This document shows positions 43,746 through 52,155 of a stretch of 54,538 bases of DNA, one piece after another. The notes below the pieces were generated by a model. It worked only from the letters and a program-made list of their open reading frames with translations. It made no database searches and was not told the origin of the DNA. This stretch comes from Candidatus Kutchimonas denitrificans (GTDB taxonomy: Bacteria; Gemmatimonadota; Gemmatimonadetes; Palauibacterales; KS3-K002), in contig JAACAK010000083.1 of NCBI GenBank assembly GCA_011774835.1, positions 104,263 to 158,800 of the forward strand, read 5' to 3'. Both the position numbers and the translations under genes were made by a program. Each line of letters starts with the position of its first letter. The first letter of the stretch is position 1.

Positions 43746-44733
43746 GTCGAAAGCCGATTGGATCGTCGGAGTCGATATCGGCGGTACCAACATCAAGGTC
43801 GGTGTGGTCCCGTTCGACGGTGGCACGCCGCTGGCCGTGCGCGTCGAGCGCACCGAGGTGCAGCGCGGCGCCAAGTTCGTGGTCGATCGCGTGGTCAAGA
43901 TGATACAGGACGCCATCGAGGAGGTGGCCAAAGCGGAAGGCGCGGGCACGGATGCCTTCGCGGGGATCGGGATCGGCTCGCCCGGCCCCCTCGATCGCCG
44001 TACCGGCACGGTCATCTCCACGCCGAATCTCGGGTGGCGCAACTTCCCGTTGCGCGACCTGATCCGGAACGCGGTTGGCCTGCCGGCCACCCTGGACAAC
44101 GACGCCAACGCGGCGACCTACGGCGAATGGTGGCAGGGCGCGGGCCGCGATGTGGACACCGTGGTCGGCGTCACCCTGGGCACTGGCATCGGTGGTGGCA
44201 TTGTGCTGAACGGCGTGCTTCATCACGGTGCCTCCGACGCGGCAGGCGAGCTGGGCCACATGACTATCGACTCGACGGGCCGCAAGTGCAACTGCGGCAA
44301 CTACGGCTGCCTGGAGGCCTACGCCTCGGGCCCCGCCATCGCCGCCCGGGCGATCGAAGGTCTCGAGGCCGAGGTCCCCTCGCTGTTGCCCGAGCTGGCC
44401 GGCGACCCGAACAGCATCACGGCGGAGACGGTCTACGACGCCGTCGTGCAGGGTGACCCGTACGCGACGGAGGTGCTGCACGACACGGCGAAGTTCCTCG
44501 GTGTGGGGCTGGCCAATATCATCAACATCATCAATCCGGACCTGCTGGTGATCTCCGGCGGCGTGACCAAGGCCGGGGACCATCTGTTCGAACCGCTGCG
44601 GGCGGAGATCCGCAAGCGGGCGTTCCGCGTCGCCGAGCAGGCCTGCAAGATCGTGCCGTCGTCGTTGAACGGCACCGCCGGGATCATCGGTGCGGTGGCC
44701 TGCTTCAAGAAGGAGACCTACGGGAGCGTATGA
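43738..44733 (+). CDS. glcK: ROK family glucokinase
   Basis: 331 aa. ATP-binding GVDIGGTNIKVGVV, catalytic Asp in LDNDANAATYGEWW, GTGIGGGIVLNG and the ROK zinc site GHMTIDSTGRKCNCGNYGCLEAYASG (in pieces: GHMTI, CNCGNYGCLEAYASG). The zinc-binding signature with CNCGNYGC marks a bacterial ROK glucokinase. It overlaps GT9 by 8 nt. Confidence 0.93.
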   Translation: MSRSKADWIVGVDIGGTNIKVGVVPFDGGTPLAVRVERTEVQRGAKFVVDRVVKMIQDAIEEVAKAEGAGTDAFAGIGIGSPGPLDRRTGTVISTPNLGWRNFPLRDLIRNAVGLPATLDNDANAATYGEWWQGAGRDVDTVVGVTLGTGIGGGIVLNGVLHHGASDAAGELGHMTIDSTGRKCNCGNYGCLEAYASGPAIAARAIEGLEAEVPSLLPELAGDPNSITAETVYDAVVQGDPYATEVLHDTAKFLGVGLANIINIINPDLLVISGGVTKAGDHLFEPLRAEIRKRAFRVAEQACKIVPSSLNGTAGIIGAVACFKKETYGSV

Positions 44734-44821
44734 GCGAGGGCTCGCGTCGGGGCCGCCCTCCCATTAGCTTGAGCGGCGGTACCTACCTGTTCCGCTCGCA
44801 GCATCCGCTCACGTATCAGGC

Positions 44822-44843
44822 GGGCCCGTCACGGTTCGGGCCC
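44822..44843 (+). terminator. hairpin between glcK and the PfkB kinase
   Basis: GGGCCCG (44822-44828) pairs with CGGGCCC (44837-44843), 8-nt loop, no T-run. The 152-nt gap also holds a GAGCGG/CCGCTC hairpin near 44770-44800 and no gene. It may mark a transcript boundary. Confidence 0.35.
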
Positions 44844-44885
44844 ACGCGACGGGGACGGTGACACGGGGCTCAGCGGCCTGAAAGC

Positions 44886-45839
44886 ATGCGCGTCCTCGGA
44901 ATCGTTGGCACCATGGTGTGGGATACGATCTGGCGTGACGACGACGTCGGGTCACCGGTGGAGGAGTGGGGAGGAATCACCTACGCGCTGGCAGCCGCCG
45001 ATGCGGTCCGGCCGCCGGACCTCGAGGTCCGGCCGGTGATCCGGTTGGGTCGCGACCTTTCCCAGCGCGGCCTCTCGTTTCTGGGCGAGCTGACGTCCAT
45101 CGACACCTACGACACGCTCTCGATCGTCGACGAGCCGAACCCGCGGGTGGAACTGCATTACCGCGGGCAGGAGCGCCGCTGCGAACGACTGCACGGCGGC
45201 GTGTCGCCGTGGAGCTGGTCCGAGCTGGAGGCGCGGGTGCACGGGTGCGACGCCCTCTACGTCAACTTCATCACCGGCCGCGAGCTCGACCTGTCCGTCG
45301 CCCGCCGGCTGCGCGAGACGTTCGCAGGGCCGATCTATGCCGACATCCATTCGCTCATGCTCGCCACGGGACCGCAGGGCGAGCGGCGGCTTCGGCCACT
45401 GGAGCGCTGGGCGGACTGGCTGGAATGCTTCGATGTCGTGCAGGTCAACGAGGACGAGCTGCGGACGCTGAGCGCCCATTGGGGCGATCCCTGGGCGTTC
45501 GCGGCCGACGTGGTCGGGCGTCGAACGCGCCTGCTGTTTGTCACGCTGGGCGCCGGCGGTGCCGTCTATTTCATCACGGCCGGCTCGTCGCCCCTCGACG
45601 GACCGCTCCGGCGCGATGCGCCCGTGCAGACCGGCAAGCTGGCCGTCGAGCCGTTGGAGGGTGGGGACCCGACGGGGTGCGGCGACGTGTGGGGTGTCAC
45701 GGCGATGTGTGGGCTGCTGGCGGGTCGCGGCGTGGAGGACTCGATGCGCCGGGCGAACGCGGCGGCCCGACGCAACGTGTCGCATTGCGGCGCGTCCGGG
45801 TTGAATCGATACTTGAGAGGCGAGCTCGAGCGTGCTTGA
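44886..45839 (+). CDS. PfkB family carbohydrate kinase
   Basis: 317 aa. The ribokinase-fold signature GGDPTGCGDVWGVTAMCGLLAGRG (in pieces: GGDPTGCGDVWG, VTAMCGLLAG) carries the catalytic Asp, and VQVNEDELRTLSAHWGD is the usual Nx[DE]E-like segment; the N-terminal GIVGTMVWDTI is typical of the fold. Substrate not readable. The gene starts a group of three with the partner-switch-like genes. Confidence 0.85.
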   Translation: MRVLGIVGTMVWDTIWRDDDVGSPVEEWGGITYALAAADAVRPPDLEVRPVIRLGRDLSQRGLSFLGELTSIDTYDTLSIVDEPNPRVELHYRGQERRCERLHGGVSPWSWSELEARVHGCDALYVNFITGRELDLSVARRLRETFAGPIYADIHSLMLATGPQGERRLRPLERWADWLECFDVVQVNEDELRTLSAHWGDPWAFAADVVGRRTRLLFVTLGAGGAVYFITAGSSPLDGPLRRDAPVQTGKLAVEPLEGGDPTGCGDVWGVTAMCGLLAGRGVEDSMRRANAAARRNVSHCGASGLNRYLRGELERA

Positions 45840-45872
45840 GGGCGACGCGGTGATGCTTTCCGGGAGTGGCCG

Positions 45873-46796
45873 ATGACCTACGTGCTGGCGGCGCCGGACA
45901 CGCTGGACGAGCGGGGGTTCGAGTCCCTGGTTGCCGGCTGGAGCGAGGCGGAGGGGAACCGGCTGCTGCTCGACGCCCGTCACGTGCGCTGGGTGAGCCC
46001 GTACGGTGTGCTGGGGATGCTCGCCGTTGGGAGCGTGGCCCGGGCGTATTTCGGCGAGGCGCCACTGTTCCAGCCGCCGGAGAACCGGAACGTGGCCAGC
46101 TACCTGGCCCGCATCGGCTTCTTCGAGCACGCGGCGGAGATCTTCGAGCTGCCGGGTCGAATTCCGCGCCGGGCGGCGAAGGACTCGGAGGGACTGCTGG
46201 AGGTCACGGCGATCCGCTCGCATCAGGACGTCCACGAGGTGGTGGACCACGTGGAGACCCGGTCGGCGACGATCATCGGGAAGCGGTTGGGCTACCCGCC
46301 CACCGCGGTGCTGCACTTCAGCATGATACTGTCGGAGGTGTGCCAGAACATCGTCGAGCACGCGGAAGGCGATGGTTGGGTGGCCGCCCAGACCTACAAC
46401 TGGAAGCAGCGGGTCGGCGGTGTGGTCGTGGTGATCGCCGTGATGGACATCGGGATGGGTTTTCGGGGATCGCTGGCCCGGGAGCACGCGCAGCGGTTCG
46501 GGGAGACCTGGTCGGACCGCAAGGCGCTGGAGGCGGCGTTCCTGCACGGCCTGTCCCGGTTCCGCGACCCGGGTCGCGGGCAGGGGCTGCAGGGGATCCG
46601 CAAGCAGACCTCGCGTTGGAACGGGCTGTGCACGATTCGGAGCGGCACGGCCCAGATCGCCGAGGTGCCCGACTGGATCGACCGGGCGCCGATCGTCAGC
46701 GGGTTGCCGGATTTTCCGGGCGCCCAGATACAGGTGGTATTGCCGGAATTCGTCCCGCCGGATGAGAACCGACGAGGAGGGCGTAGGAATGCATAG
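45873..46796 (+). CDS. STAS + HATPase (anti-sigma-factor-kinase-like) protein
   Basis: 307 aa. Residues about 1-105 look like a STAS domain (LLLDARHVRWVSPYGVLGMLAVGSVA, in pieces). Residues about 125-270 are a GHKL ATPase: N-box SEVCQNIVEHAEG with Glu155 and Asn159, G1 box VMDIGMGFRGSL, and GQGLQGIR as G2. This is the RsbW/SpoIIAB-type kinase fold fused to a STAS-like domain. The next gene encodes a second STAS-like protein, so a partner-switch pair is likely. No sigma factor or PP2C is adjacent. Overlap with the next gene is 8 nt. Confidence 0.8.
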   Translation: MTYVLAAPDTLDERGFESLVAGWSEAEGNRLLLDARHVRWVSPYGVLGMLAVGSVARAYFGEAPLFQPPENRNVASYLARIGFFEHAAEIFELPGRIPRRAAKDSEGLLEVTAIRSHQDVHEVVDHVETRSATIIGKRLGYPPTAVLHFSMILSEVCQNIVEHAEGDGWVAAQTYNWKQRVGGVVVVIAVMDIGMGFRGSLAREHAQRFGETWSDRKALEAAFLHGLSRFRDPGRGQGLQGIRKQTSRWNGLCTIRSGTAQIAEVPDWIDRAPIVSGLPDFPGAQIQVVLPEFVPPDENRRGGRRNA

Positions 46797-47439
46797 TGGC
46801 TTGGGCGGTGGTGTGCGGACGGTGCTTCGAACTTCGGTGGCGACGCTCTACAGCAATCTGGTGACCCGGCCGACGGGTGAGGCGGTGCGGACCGCCATCG
46901 AACGACAGATCGAGGAGTCGCGGGCACCGTGCCTCTCGATCCTCGACTTCACCCATGTCGGCGTGCTCGACCTGAGCTGTGCCGACGAGGTCATCGCCAA
47001 GCTGCTTCTCAAGTACCGCCGGCCCGACCGGCCGGCCGAGGTCTTCTTCGTCGTGCAGGGCGCCAGCGAGCATCACCGCGACCAGATCGAGAGCGTGCTG
47101 GAGCGGCGCAACCTGGTGCTGGTGGCGCTGGACCGTCGGGGTCCGGCGCTGCTGGGGCGGACGCCGTCGCGCCTGAAAGAGGCGTGGCAGCATCTCGATC
47201 GTCTGGGCGCGACCGCCGTCGGCCAGTTCGCTTCCGAGCGCGGCGTCGCCGAGCCGGTGGCGAACTCGTGGCTCCGGCGACTAGCGGAATGGCGATTGGC
47301 CGTGCCGGATGGGCGAACGCGCTACGCGAGCCTGGGGTCGGCGATCGGGTCGGGCTATCCGGTCGGGCCGGGGGAGCTGCCCGGCCTGGCGGCGGACGGA
47401 GGGGTTGCTGGGTACGAGGAGGGCGGCGCGGTGCTTTAG
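46789..47439 (+). CDS. STAS-like (DUF4325-type) protein with C-terminal wHTH-like part
   Basis: 216 aa from ATG 46789, overlapping the previous stop. Residues about 10-115 show LSILDFTHVGVLDLSCADEVIAKLLL, the STAS/DUF4325 strand-helix pattern; no Ser-Ser/Thr phosphosite of SpoIIAA type is obvious (candidates around DLSCAD). Residues about 140-190 (GQFASERGVAEPVANSWLRRLAEWRLAV, in pieces) look like a winged helix. It could link a STAS switch directly to DNA or RNA binding. Ends 6 nt before inverted repeat D. Confidence 0.65.
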   Translation: MHSGLGGGVRTVLRTSVATLYSNLVTRPTGEAVRTAIERQIEESRAPCLSILDFTHVGVLDLSCADEVIAKLLLKYRRPDRPAEVFFVVQGASEHHRDQIESVLERRNLVLVALDRRGPALLGRTPSRLKEAWQHLDRLGATAVGQFASERGVAEPVANSWLRRLAEWRLAVPDGRTRYASLGSAIGSGYPVGPGELPGLAADGGVAGYEEGGAVL

Positions 47440-47445
47440 AGGCGT

Positions 47446-47602
47446 GAATGGACGATGTTCAACGTTCAATGTGTAAGTCTCGAGTCGAACGGCATCAATG
47501 TGCACGTTCAATTTCCAACTCTCAATGACTTGGAAATTGACAATTGAGTCTGAACATTGATGCCGTTCGACTTGATAATTGAACGTTGAACATCGTCCAT
47601 TC
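47446..47602. repeat. long inverted repeat between convergent genes (element D)
   Basis: A 25-bp perfect outer stem (47446-47470 with 47578-47602), a 19-bp perfect inner stem (47483-47501 with 47554-47572, AGTCGAACGGCATCAATGT on the left), and a further TCAATTTCCA/TGGAAATTGA pair. The whole 157 nt can fold as one hairpin. It starts 6 nt after one stop and ends 7 nt before the other. No ORF and no T-run. Word style (TTCAACGTTCAAT) recalls element C. Confidence 0.9.
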
Positions 47603-47609
47603 GTTCTTT

Positions 47610-49901
47610 CTACGAACTCTGCCGGTAGTAATAATCCAGATAATAGCGGTCGGCGGCGCCCTCCGGCTTGATCAGGTTGAGCACCGAGCCCACCACACGA
47701 GCGTCCACTCGCTTGAGCTGCTGGACCGCCCGCCACGCCGCTCGCCTGTCGGTCTCGTCTGCCTTGAGAACCAGCACCGATCCGTCGGAGAGCGCGGCCA
47801 GCACGGCGGCGTCGGCGACGGCCAGCACAGGCGGCGCGTCCAGCAAGATCCAGCGATACTCCTCGCGCCAGGTGGCCAGCAGGTCGGCCATCGCCTGTGA
47901 TCCCAGCAGCTCCGACGGGTTCGGGGCGTGCTGGCCCGCCGGAAGAAAATCGAGGCCCTGACGGACCGCCGGTCGAATCGCTTCGCGGACGTCGACCTGG
48001 CCGACGAGTAACTCGGTGAGGCCCGGCGAGCGGAGGACATCGAAGGCGTCGTGGAGCTCGCCGCGGCGCAGGTCGGCATCGATCAGCAGGCTGCGGTCCC
48101 CCCGGGCGGCGAGCACCGCCGACAGGTTGGCGGCTGTGGTCGATTTCCCCTCGGCGGGCCCAGGGCTCGTGAAGACCAGGCTGCAGAGTAGTTCCTCCCG
48201 GGCGGTGGAGAAGGCCAGGTTGGTGCGCAGCACCCGGTACGCCTCGGCGGCCGAGCCTTCGGGCTCGCTGACGAGCACGACCTGGCTGCCCCGGTCGGCG
48301 ACGGTCTCCTCGATCCGCGGGATCCAGCCGAGCACCGGGATGCCGAGGGCCCTCTCCACATCGCTCGTCGAGTGAACGCTGCGATCCACGTACTCCAGGA
48401 AGAAGGCGGCCCCGACGCCCAGCAGCAGGCCCAGCAGGCCGCCGAGCAACACGTTCATCCGGCGGCCGCCGCTGATCGGCCAGGCGCGGCTCGCCGGATC
48501 GAGGACATCGACGTAGGGCGCGATCTCCGCCTCGGCGATCTGGGATTCCTGGTAGCGGGCCAGCAGGTACTTGTAGGTGTCGTTGTAGATCTCGACTTGC
48601 CCCTCGAGGCTCGATAGCTCGGTCTCGACGGCGGGCAGCGAGCGGAGCTCGCCCTGCAGACCCGCCAGCGACCGGCTCAGCGCGTCCATTCGGGTGTCGA
48701 TGGCCGATACCGCGTTGCCCGCCGCCTGCACCAGCTGCTCCTGCGTCTCGGCGATCCGCCGATCGAGACCCACGATCGCCGGGTGAGCCGGATCCTTCCC
48801 CAGCGGGCCCAGCTGGGCGCTCCGCTCCTCCAGCAGCTCGAGCAGCCGCTCGTAGTAGTAAGCGATCGTGCGGTTGACCTCCTCCGCGGAGACGAGGGCG
48901 AATTGCTGGACGTCACCCGGGTTCAACCCCTCGCGCCTGACCTTGTCCACCAGATCGGTGTAGAGGGCGCGCTCGACGAGGAGCGCCTCGATCTGATCCT
49001 GCAGAGTCGACATGCGCTGCAGGATGCGCGCTTCTTCCGAGTCCAGGCTGGTCAGATTGTTGCTCTGCTTGTAGGCCTCGACGGCGCGGAGCGCGCCCTG
49101 CAGATCCGCCGCGGCCTCCTCGAGCCGCTCGTTGATGAAGCGGGTGCGAGCCAGCGCCCAGTCACGCACGCGACGCACGCCGAGATCGCGCAACGCTTCC
49201 GCGGCCGTGTTGAGAATCGCGGGAACCAGCAACGGATCGCTGCCCGTATACGTGACGTCGATCAGGTTCGTCTCGGGCCGGATCGACGCCGCCAGGCCCC
49301 CGCTCACCATCGATTCCGCCGCGGTTCGCGGGATCACACGGAGCCGGTAGGTCCCGGCCTCGACGCCGGGTCGGACCGTCAGCGTACCGGCGGCGAAACC
49401 GATCGGCCGACCCACCTGGCCCGCGCTCGCCGAACCCTCGGCCTCCGACTCGATGGACACGCTCCCGTCGTCCTCCACCCGGATGCGGTGGATCGCCGCC
49501 GGGGCCTGCGGATCGAGCCGGATTCGCTCCAGCAGCAGACGGCGTGGTATGTCCAGGGAACGGGCCCGCAGCTGCAGGCTGTCGACGACCCAGTCGGCCA
49601 CCGCCTGGGTCGACAGCTGCTGCAGCTCCGACTCCACCGGATCGGTCCACAGCATGTTGGAGGTCACGTCCTGATCGCCCAGGTGGCCCATGCGGCCCCG
49701 GGGGTCGCCGACCTGGAGGGTCAGGGCCGAGCGATAGAGCTGCGGGCGTTGCGAGGCGGCCCAGAACGCTGCGGCCAGCGCGGCTACCGTGGTCAGCACG
49801 ACGAGCCAACCACGGCGCCGCACGATGCGCCAGTAGTCCTCCAGGTGGACGCGATCGTATGACGTTTCGATTTCGGCGTTGCCTGTGTTGGAAGGGCTCA
49901 C
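47610..49901 (-). CDS. polysaccharide co-polymerase / BY-kinase (Wzz + CpsD-like)
   Basis: 763 aa from GTG 49901, which has AGGA 8 nt upstream; ATG 49958 and TTG 50036 are longer alternatives. N-terminal Wzz domain with TM (GWLVVLTTVAALAAAFWAA), periplasmic coiled coils, second TM (NVLLGGLLGLLLGVGAAFFL), then a tyrosine kinase: Walker A GPAEGKSTTAANLS, Walker A' LLIDADLRRGELH, Walker B WILLDAPPVLAVAD and a Tyr cluster at the C-terminus (RYYLDYYYRQSS, five Tyr). It regulates chain length of exopolysaccharide; no polysaccharide gene is near. Confidence 0.93.
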   Translation of the reverse strand: MSPSNTGNAEIETSYDRVHLEDYWRIVRRRGWLVVLTTVAALAAAFWAASQRPQLYRSALTLQVGDPRGRMGHLGDQDVTSNMLWTDPVESELQQLSTQAVADWVVDSLQLRARSLDIPRRLLLERIRLDPQAPAAIHRIRVEDDGSVSIESEAEGSASAGQVGRPIGFAAGTLTVRPGVEAGTYRLRVIPRTAAESMVSGGLAASIRPETNLIDVTYTGSDPLLVPAILNTAAEALRDLGVRRVRDWALARTRFINERLEEAAADLQGALRAVEAYKQSNNLTSLDSEEARILQRMSTLQDQIEALLVERALYTDLVDKVRREGLNPGDVQQFALVSAEEVNRTIAYYYERLLELLEERSAQLGPLGKDPAHPAIVGLDRRIAETQEQLVQAAGNAVSAIDTRMDALSRSLAGLQGELRSLPAVETELSSLEGQVEIYNDTYKYLLARYQESQIAEAEIAPYVDVLDPASRAWPISGGRRMNVLLGGLLGLLLGVGAAFFLEYVDRSVHSTSDVERALGIPVLGWIPRIEETVADRGSQVVLVSEPEGSAAEAYRVLRTNLAFSTAREELLCSLVFTSPGPAEGKSTTAANLSAVLAARGDRSLLIDADLRRGELHDAFDVLRSPGLTELLVGQVDVREAIRPAVRQGLDFLPAGQHAPNPSELLGSQAMADLLATWREEYRWILLDAPPVLAVADAAVLAALSDGSVLVLKADETDRRAAWRAVQQLKRVDARVVGSVLNLIKPEGAADRYYLDYYYRQSS

Positions 49902-50054
49902 CGGTCGTTCCTGCGCTCTCCCACCCCACCTCCCACCGGACAGTGCCGTATCGGCCATGGCAAGGGAGGAACGATCAGCCGTTGCAGATAATGTGCCGCG
50001 CGCCGCTTCCGAACGCAACACCTTGGGCTCTGCCAACTTGGCGGTCCGACGCCG

Positions 50055-50083
50055 TTGACCGGCCGGCGGCTCGTCAGTAGATT
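50055..50083 (+). promoter_or_regulatory. nfu promoter
   Basis: TTGACC (50055-50060, five of six), 17-nt spacer, TAGATT (50078-50083). Predicted start near 50090, inside the dyad that follows. Confidence 0.7.
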
Positions 50084-50101
50084 TTGAAACGCAGTTTCAA
50101 A
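50083..50101. promoter_or_regulatory. perfect dyad overlapping the nfu transcription start (candidate operator)
   Basis: TTTGAAAC (50083-50090), GCA, GTTTCAAA (50094-50101): 8-bp perfect arms with a 3-nt spacer. The left arm begins at the last base of the -10 and the dyad covers the predicted start, the usual position for repressor binding. It does not resemble the Fur or IscR consensus. A short iron-sulfur regulator or redox repressor is possible. Confidence 0.6.
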
Positions 50102-50138
50102 CAGAGAGCGGCCCCGCGCCGCGGAGACAGATATCGGC

Positions 50139-50378
50139 ATGACGACGACGACGACCTGGGACAGGATCGAGGCGGTCATCGACGAGGTCCGCCCGGCGGT
50201 CCGGGCCGACGGTGGCGACATCGAGCTGGTCGGCTTCGATGAGAGCGAGGGCCGGGTCGAGTTGCGCCTGGTGGGGGCGTGCCACAGCTGTCCCTACTCG
50301 CTGATGACCCTGAAGGGCGGGATCGAGCACCGGCTGCGCAACCTGTTGCCGGAGGTGAAAACGGTCGTGGCGCTATAG
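50139..50378 (+). CDS. nfu: NifU C-terminal-type iron-sulfur scaffold
   Basis: 79-aa NfuA/NifU-C domain with the cluster-binding Cys pair in GACHSCPYSLMTLKGGIE (CxxC). Preceding TTTTT-rich MTTTTTWDRIEAVI and VRADGGDIELVG are the standard N-terminal half. It assembles or carries a [4Fe-4S] cluster. A terminator 24 nt later separates it partially from mrp. Confidence 0.95.
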   Translation: MTTTTTWDRIEAVIDEVRPAVRADGGDIELVGFDESEGRVELRLVGACHSCPYSLMTLKGGIEHRLRNLLPEVKTVVAL

Positions 50379-50401
50379 AGGTGCCGGTTTCCCGAAAGGC
50401 C

Positions 50402-50432
50402 GCCGGCATGGGGAAACCCCTGCCGGCTTTTT
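50402..50432 (+). terminator. intrinsic terminator after nfu
   Basis: GCCGGCA (50402-50408) with TGCCGGC (50421-50427), inner GGGG/CCCC around AAA with one bulge, then TTTTT (50428-50432). A strong terminator; mrp downstream therefore depends on read-through or its own start signals. Confidence 0.88.
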
Positions 50433-50505
50433 GTTGCGGCCCCGCTCGCCCGGCCGCGCGAGCGGGATCCGAAAAAATCCTGACATCGTAAAGAGACGGG
50501 CCGAG

Positions 50506-51636
50506 ATGGCTGATGATAGGGCATTACTGACCCGCGTAGTCGAAGCACTGCAATCGATCGTCCACCCGCGGACAGGCAAGGACATCGTCACGTCCGGTCT
50601 GGTGACGGGGCTGAAGCTCGACGCGCCCGGCCGGGTGAGCTTCGGTCTGGTGACCGGGCCCGACGATCCGCCCGACTTCACCGATGTGGCTCGAACCCGG
50701 GCGAGCGCGGTGGAGGGGATCGAGGCGGTGCAGGTCGAGACGAAGGGTGAGACGTCGCGGGTCGGACGCAAGTTGCCCGTGATGAACCCGAGCGGCCCGC
50801 AACCCTCGGAGCCGCCGCCGCAGGGGCGCCGGCCCACGGCGCCGCCGGAGCCGCAGGCGCTGGAAGGGGTCCGTCACGTGCTGGCGGTCAGCTCGGGGAA
50901 GGGCGGCGTGGGCAAATCGACCGTGGCCGCCAACCTGGCCGCGGCGCTGGCCGCCGAGGGGTCCGTCGTCGGTCTGATGGACGCCGACGTCTACGGCCCC
51001 GACATCCCGATCATGTTCGGCGTACACGCCCGGCCTCGCGTGACCCCCGACGAGAAGGTGGTTCCGTTGGAGGGCCACGGCGTCAAGCTGATGAGCATCG
51101 GCTTCCTGCTCGATGAGGACACCCCGGCCATCTGGCGTGGGCCCATCGTGATGGGGATCATCCGGCAGTTCCTGCAGCAGGTCGCCTGGGGCGAGCTCGA
51201 TTATCTGATCGTCGACATGCCGCCCGGAACCGGTGACGCCCAGCTGTCGCTGGTGCAACTGGTCAAGCTCGACGGGGCGATCATGGTCACCACGCCGCAG
51301 GGTGTGGCGACGTTCGATGTGCTGAAAGGGATCAAGATGTTCGAGCGGGTCGAAGTGCCGGTGCTGGGGCTGGTGGAGAACATGAGCGGCTTCGTCTGCC
51401 CCCACTGCGGCGAAGAGAGCGAGGTGTTCGGTCGCGGCGGCGGAGAGAAGCTGGCGGCTACCGCCGGCGTGCCTTTCCTCGGCTCCGTACCGCTGGGGAT
51501 CGCCGTGGTCAAGGCGGGCGACAGCGGGCGCCCGACAGTGGTCGGCGAGCCGGAATCCCCGGAAGCGAAGGCGTTCGTCGAGCTGGCGGGTAAGGTGGCG
51601 GAAGAACTGGAAGCGAGCGCCCAGGCGAAGAATTAG
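50506..51636 (+). CDS. mrp: Mrp/ApbC-type iron-sulfur carrier ATPase
   Basis: 376 aa from ATG 50506; longer frames lie in the terminator. N-terminal DUF59/MIP18-like domain (residues 1-85, VEALQSIVHPRTGKDIVTSG), a Pro-rich linker, then the ParA-like P-loop SSGKGGVGKSTVAANLA, DADVYGPDIP, WRGPIVMGIIRQF, VDMPPGTGDAQLS and the cluster motif CPHC in FVCPHCGEES. It transfers [4Fe-4S] clusters to targets. Its company with nfu supports this. Confidence 0.96.
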   Translation: MADDRALLTRVVEALQSIVHPRTGKDIVTSGLVTGLKLDAPGRVSFGLVTGPDDPPDFTDVARTRASAVEGIEAVQVETKGETSRVGRKLPVMNPSGPQPSEPPPQGRRPTAPPEPQALEGVRHVLAVSSGKGGVGKSTVAANLAAALAAEGSVVGLMDADVYGPDIPIMFGVHARPRVTPDEKVVPLEGHGVKLMSIGFLLDEDTPAIWRGPIVMGIIRQFLQQVAWGELDYLIVDMPPGTGDAQLSLVQLVKLDGAIMVTTPQGVATFDVLKGIKMFERVEVPVLGLVENMSGFVCPHCGEESEVFGRGGGEKLAATAGVPFLGSVPLGIAVVKAGDSGRPTVVGEPESPEAKAFVELAGKVAEELEASAQAKN

Positions 51637-51751
51637 GGTCGAGCGGAAGGTCGAGTCTCGGATTCCACCCACCGCAAGCGCCGACAGCCCGCCCGACGCT
51701 CGCTGAGGACCTCATCTCCGCGGACCATCGCCGCGGGAGGGCGAGCGGTCA

Positions 51752-51780
51752 TTGCGCTATCGAGAATCGTTCGCTACTTT
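51752..51780 (+). promoter_or_regulatory. padR promoter
   Basis: TTGCGC (51752-51757), 17-nt spacer, TACTTT (51775-51780, T A - - - T). The -10 overlaps the left edge of the padR dyad. Confidence 0.5.
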
Positions 51781-51801
51781 CCTATGGGCAACCCATAGGA
51801 A
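51779..51801. promoter_or_regulatory. perfect 10-bp dyad, candidate PadR operator
   Basis: Arms TTCCTATGGG (51779-51788) and CCCATAGGAA (51792-51801), separated by CAA, 9 nt before the padR ATG and overlapping the -10 and predicted start. PadR proteins usually bind such dyads in their own promoters, so autoregulation is expected. Confidence 0.75.
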
Positions 51802-51810
51802 GGGACGGCG

Positions 51811-52155
51811 ATGGTCAAGAAGATGGACGTCCAGCCGGGCACGCTCGCCCTGATGATCCTCAAGACCCTCGAGGTGCTCGGACCGCTTCACGGCTACGGC
51901 ATCGCTCGCCGGATCGAGGAGACGAGTAAGTACCGCCTGAAGCTGAACTACGGCACGCTGTACCCCGCGCTTCTCAAGCTGAAACAACAGGGTTTCGTCA
52001 CGACGGAATGGCGTCTGTCGGAGAACAACCGTCGTGCGAAGTATTATTCGCTCACCGCCGCGGGGCGTAAGGAGCTGGCGCGCGAAACCCGCGAATGGTA
52101 TCGGACGGCCGACCTGATCGCCGCCTTCCTGGCACCGCGGAGGGAGGCGTCATGA
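51811..52155 (+). CDS. PadR family transcriptional regulator
   Basis: 114 aa, SD AAGGGA. Winged helix with TLALMILKTLEVLGPLHGYGIARRIEE, LNYGTLYPALLKLKQQGFVTTEW and RRAKYYSLTAAGRKEL (given in pieces: LGPLHGYGIARRIEE; GTLYPALLKLKQQGF), the PadR signature. The short C-terminus marks subfamily s2, which pairs with ADOP permeases. Its stop overlaps the permease start (ATGA). Confidence 0.95.
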   Translation: MVKKMDVQPGTLALMILKTLEVLGPLHGYGIARRIEETSKYRLKLNYGTLYPALLKLKQQGFVTTEWRLSENNRRAKYYSLTAAGRKELARETREWYRTADLIAAFLAPRREAS

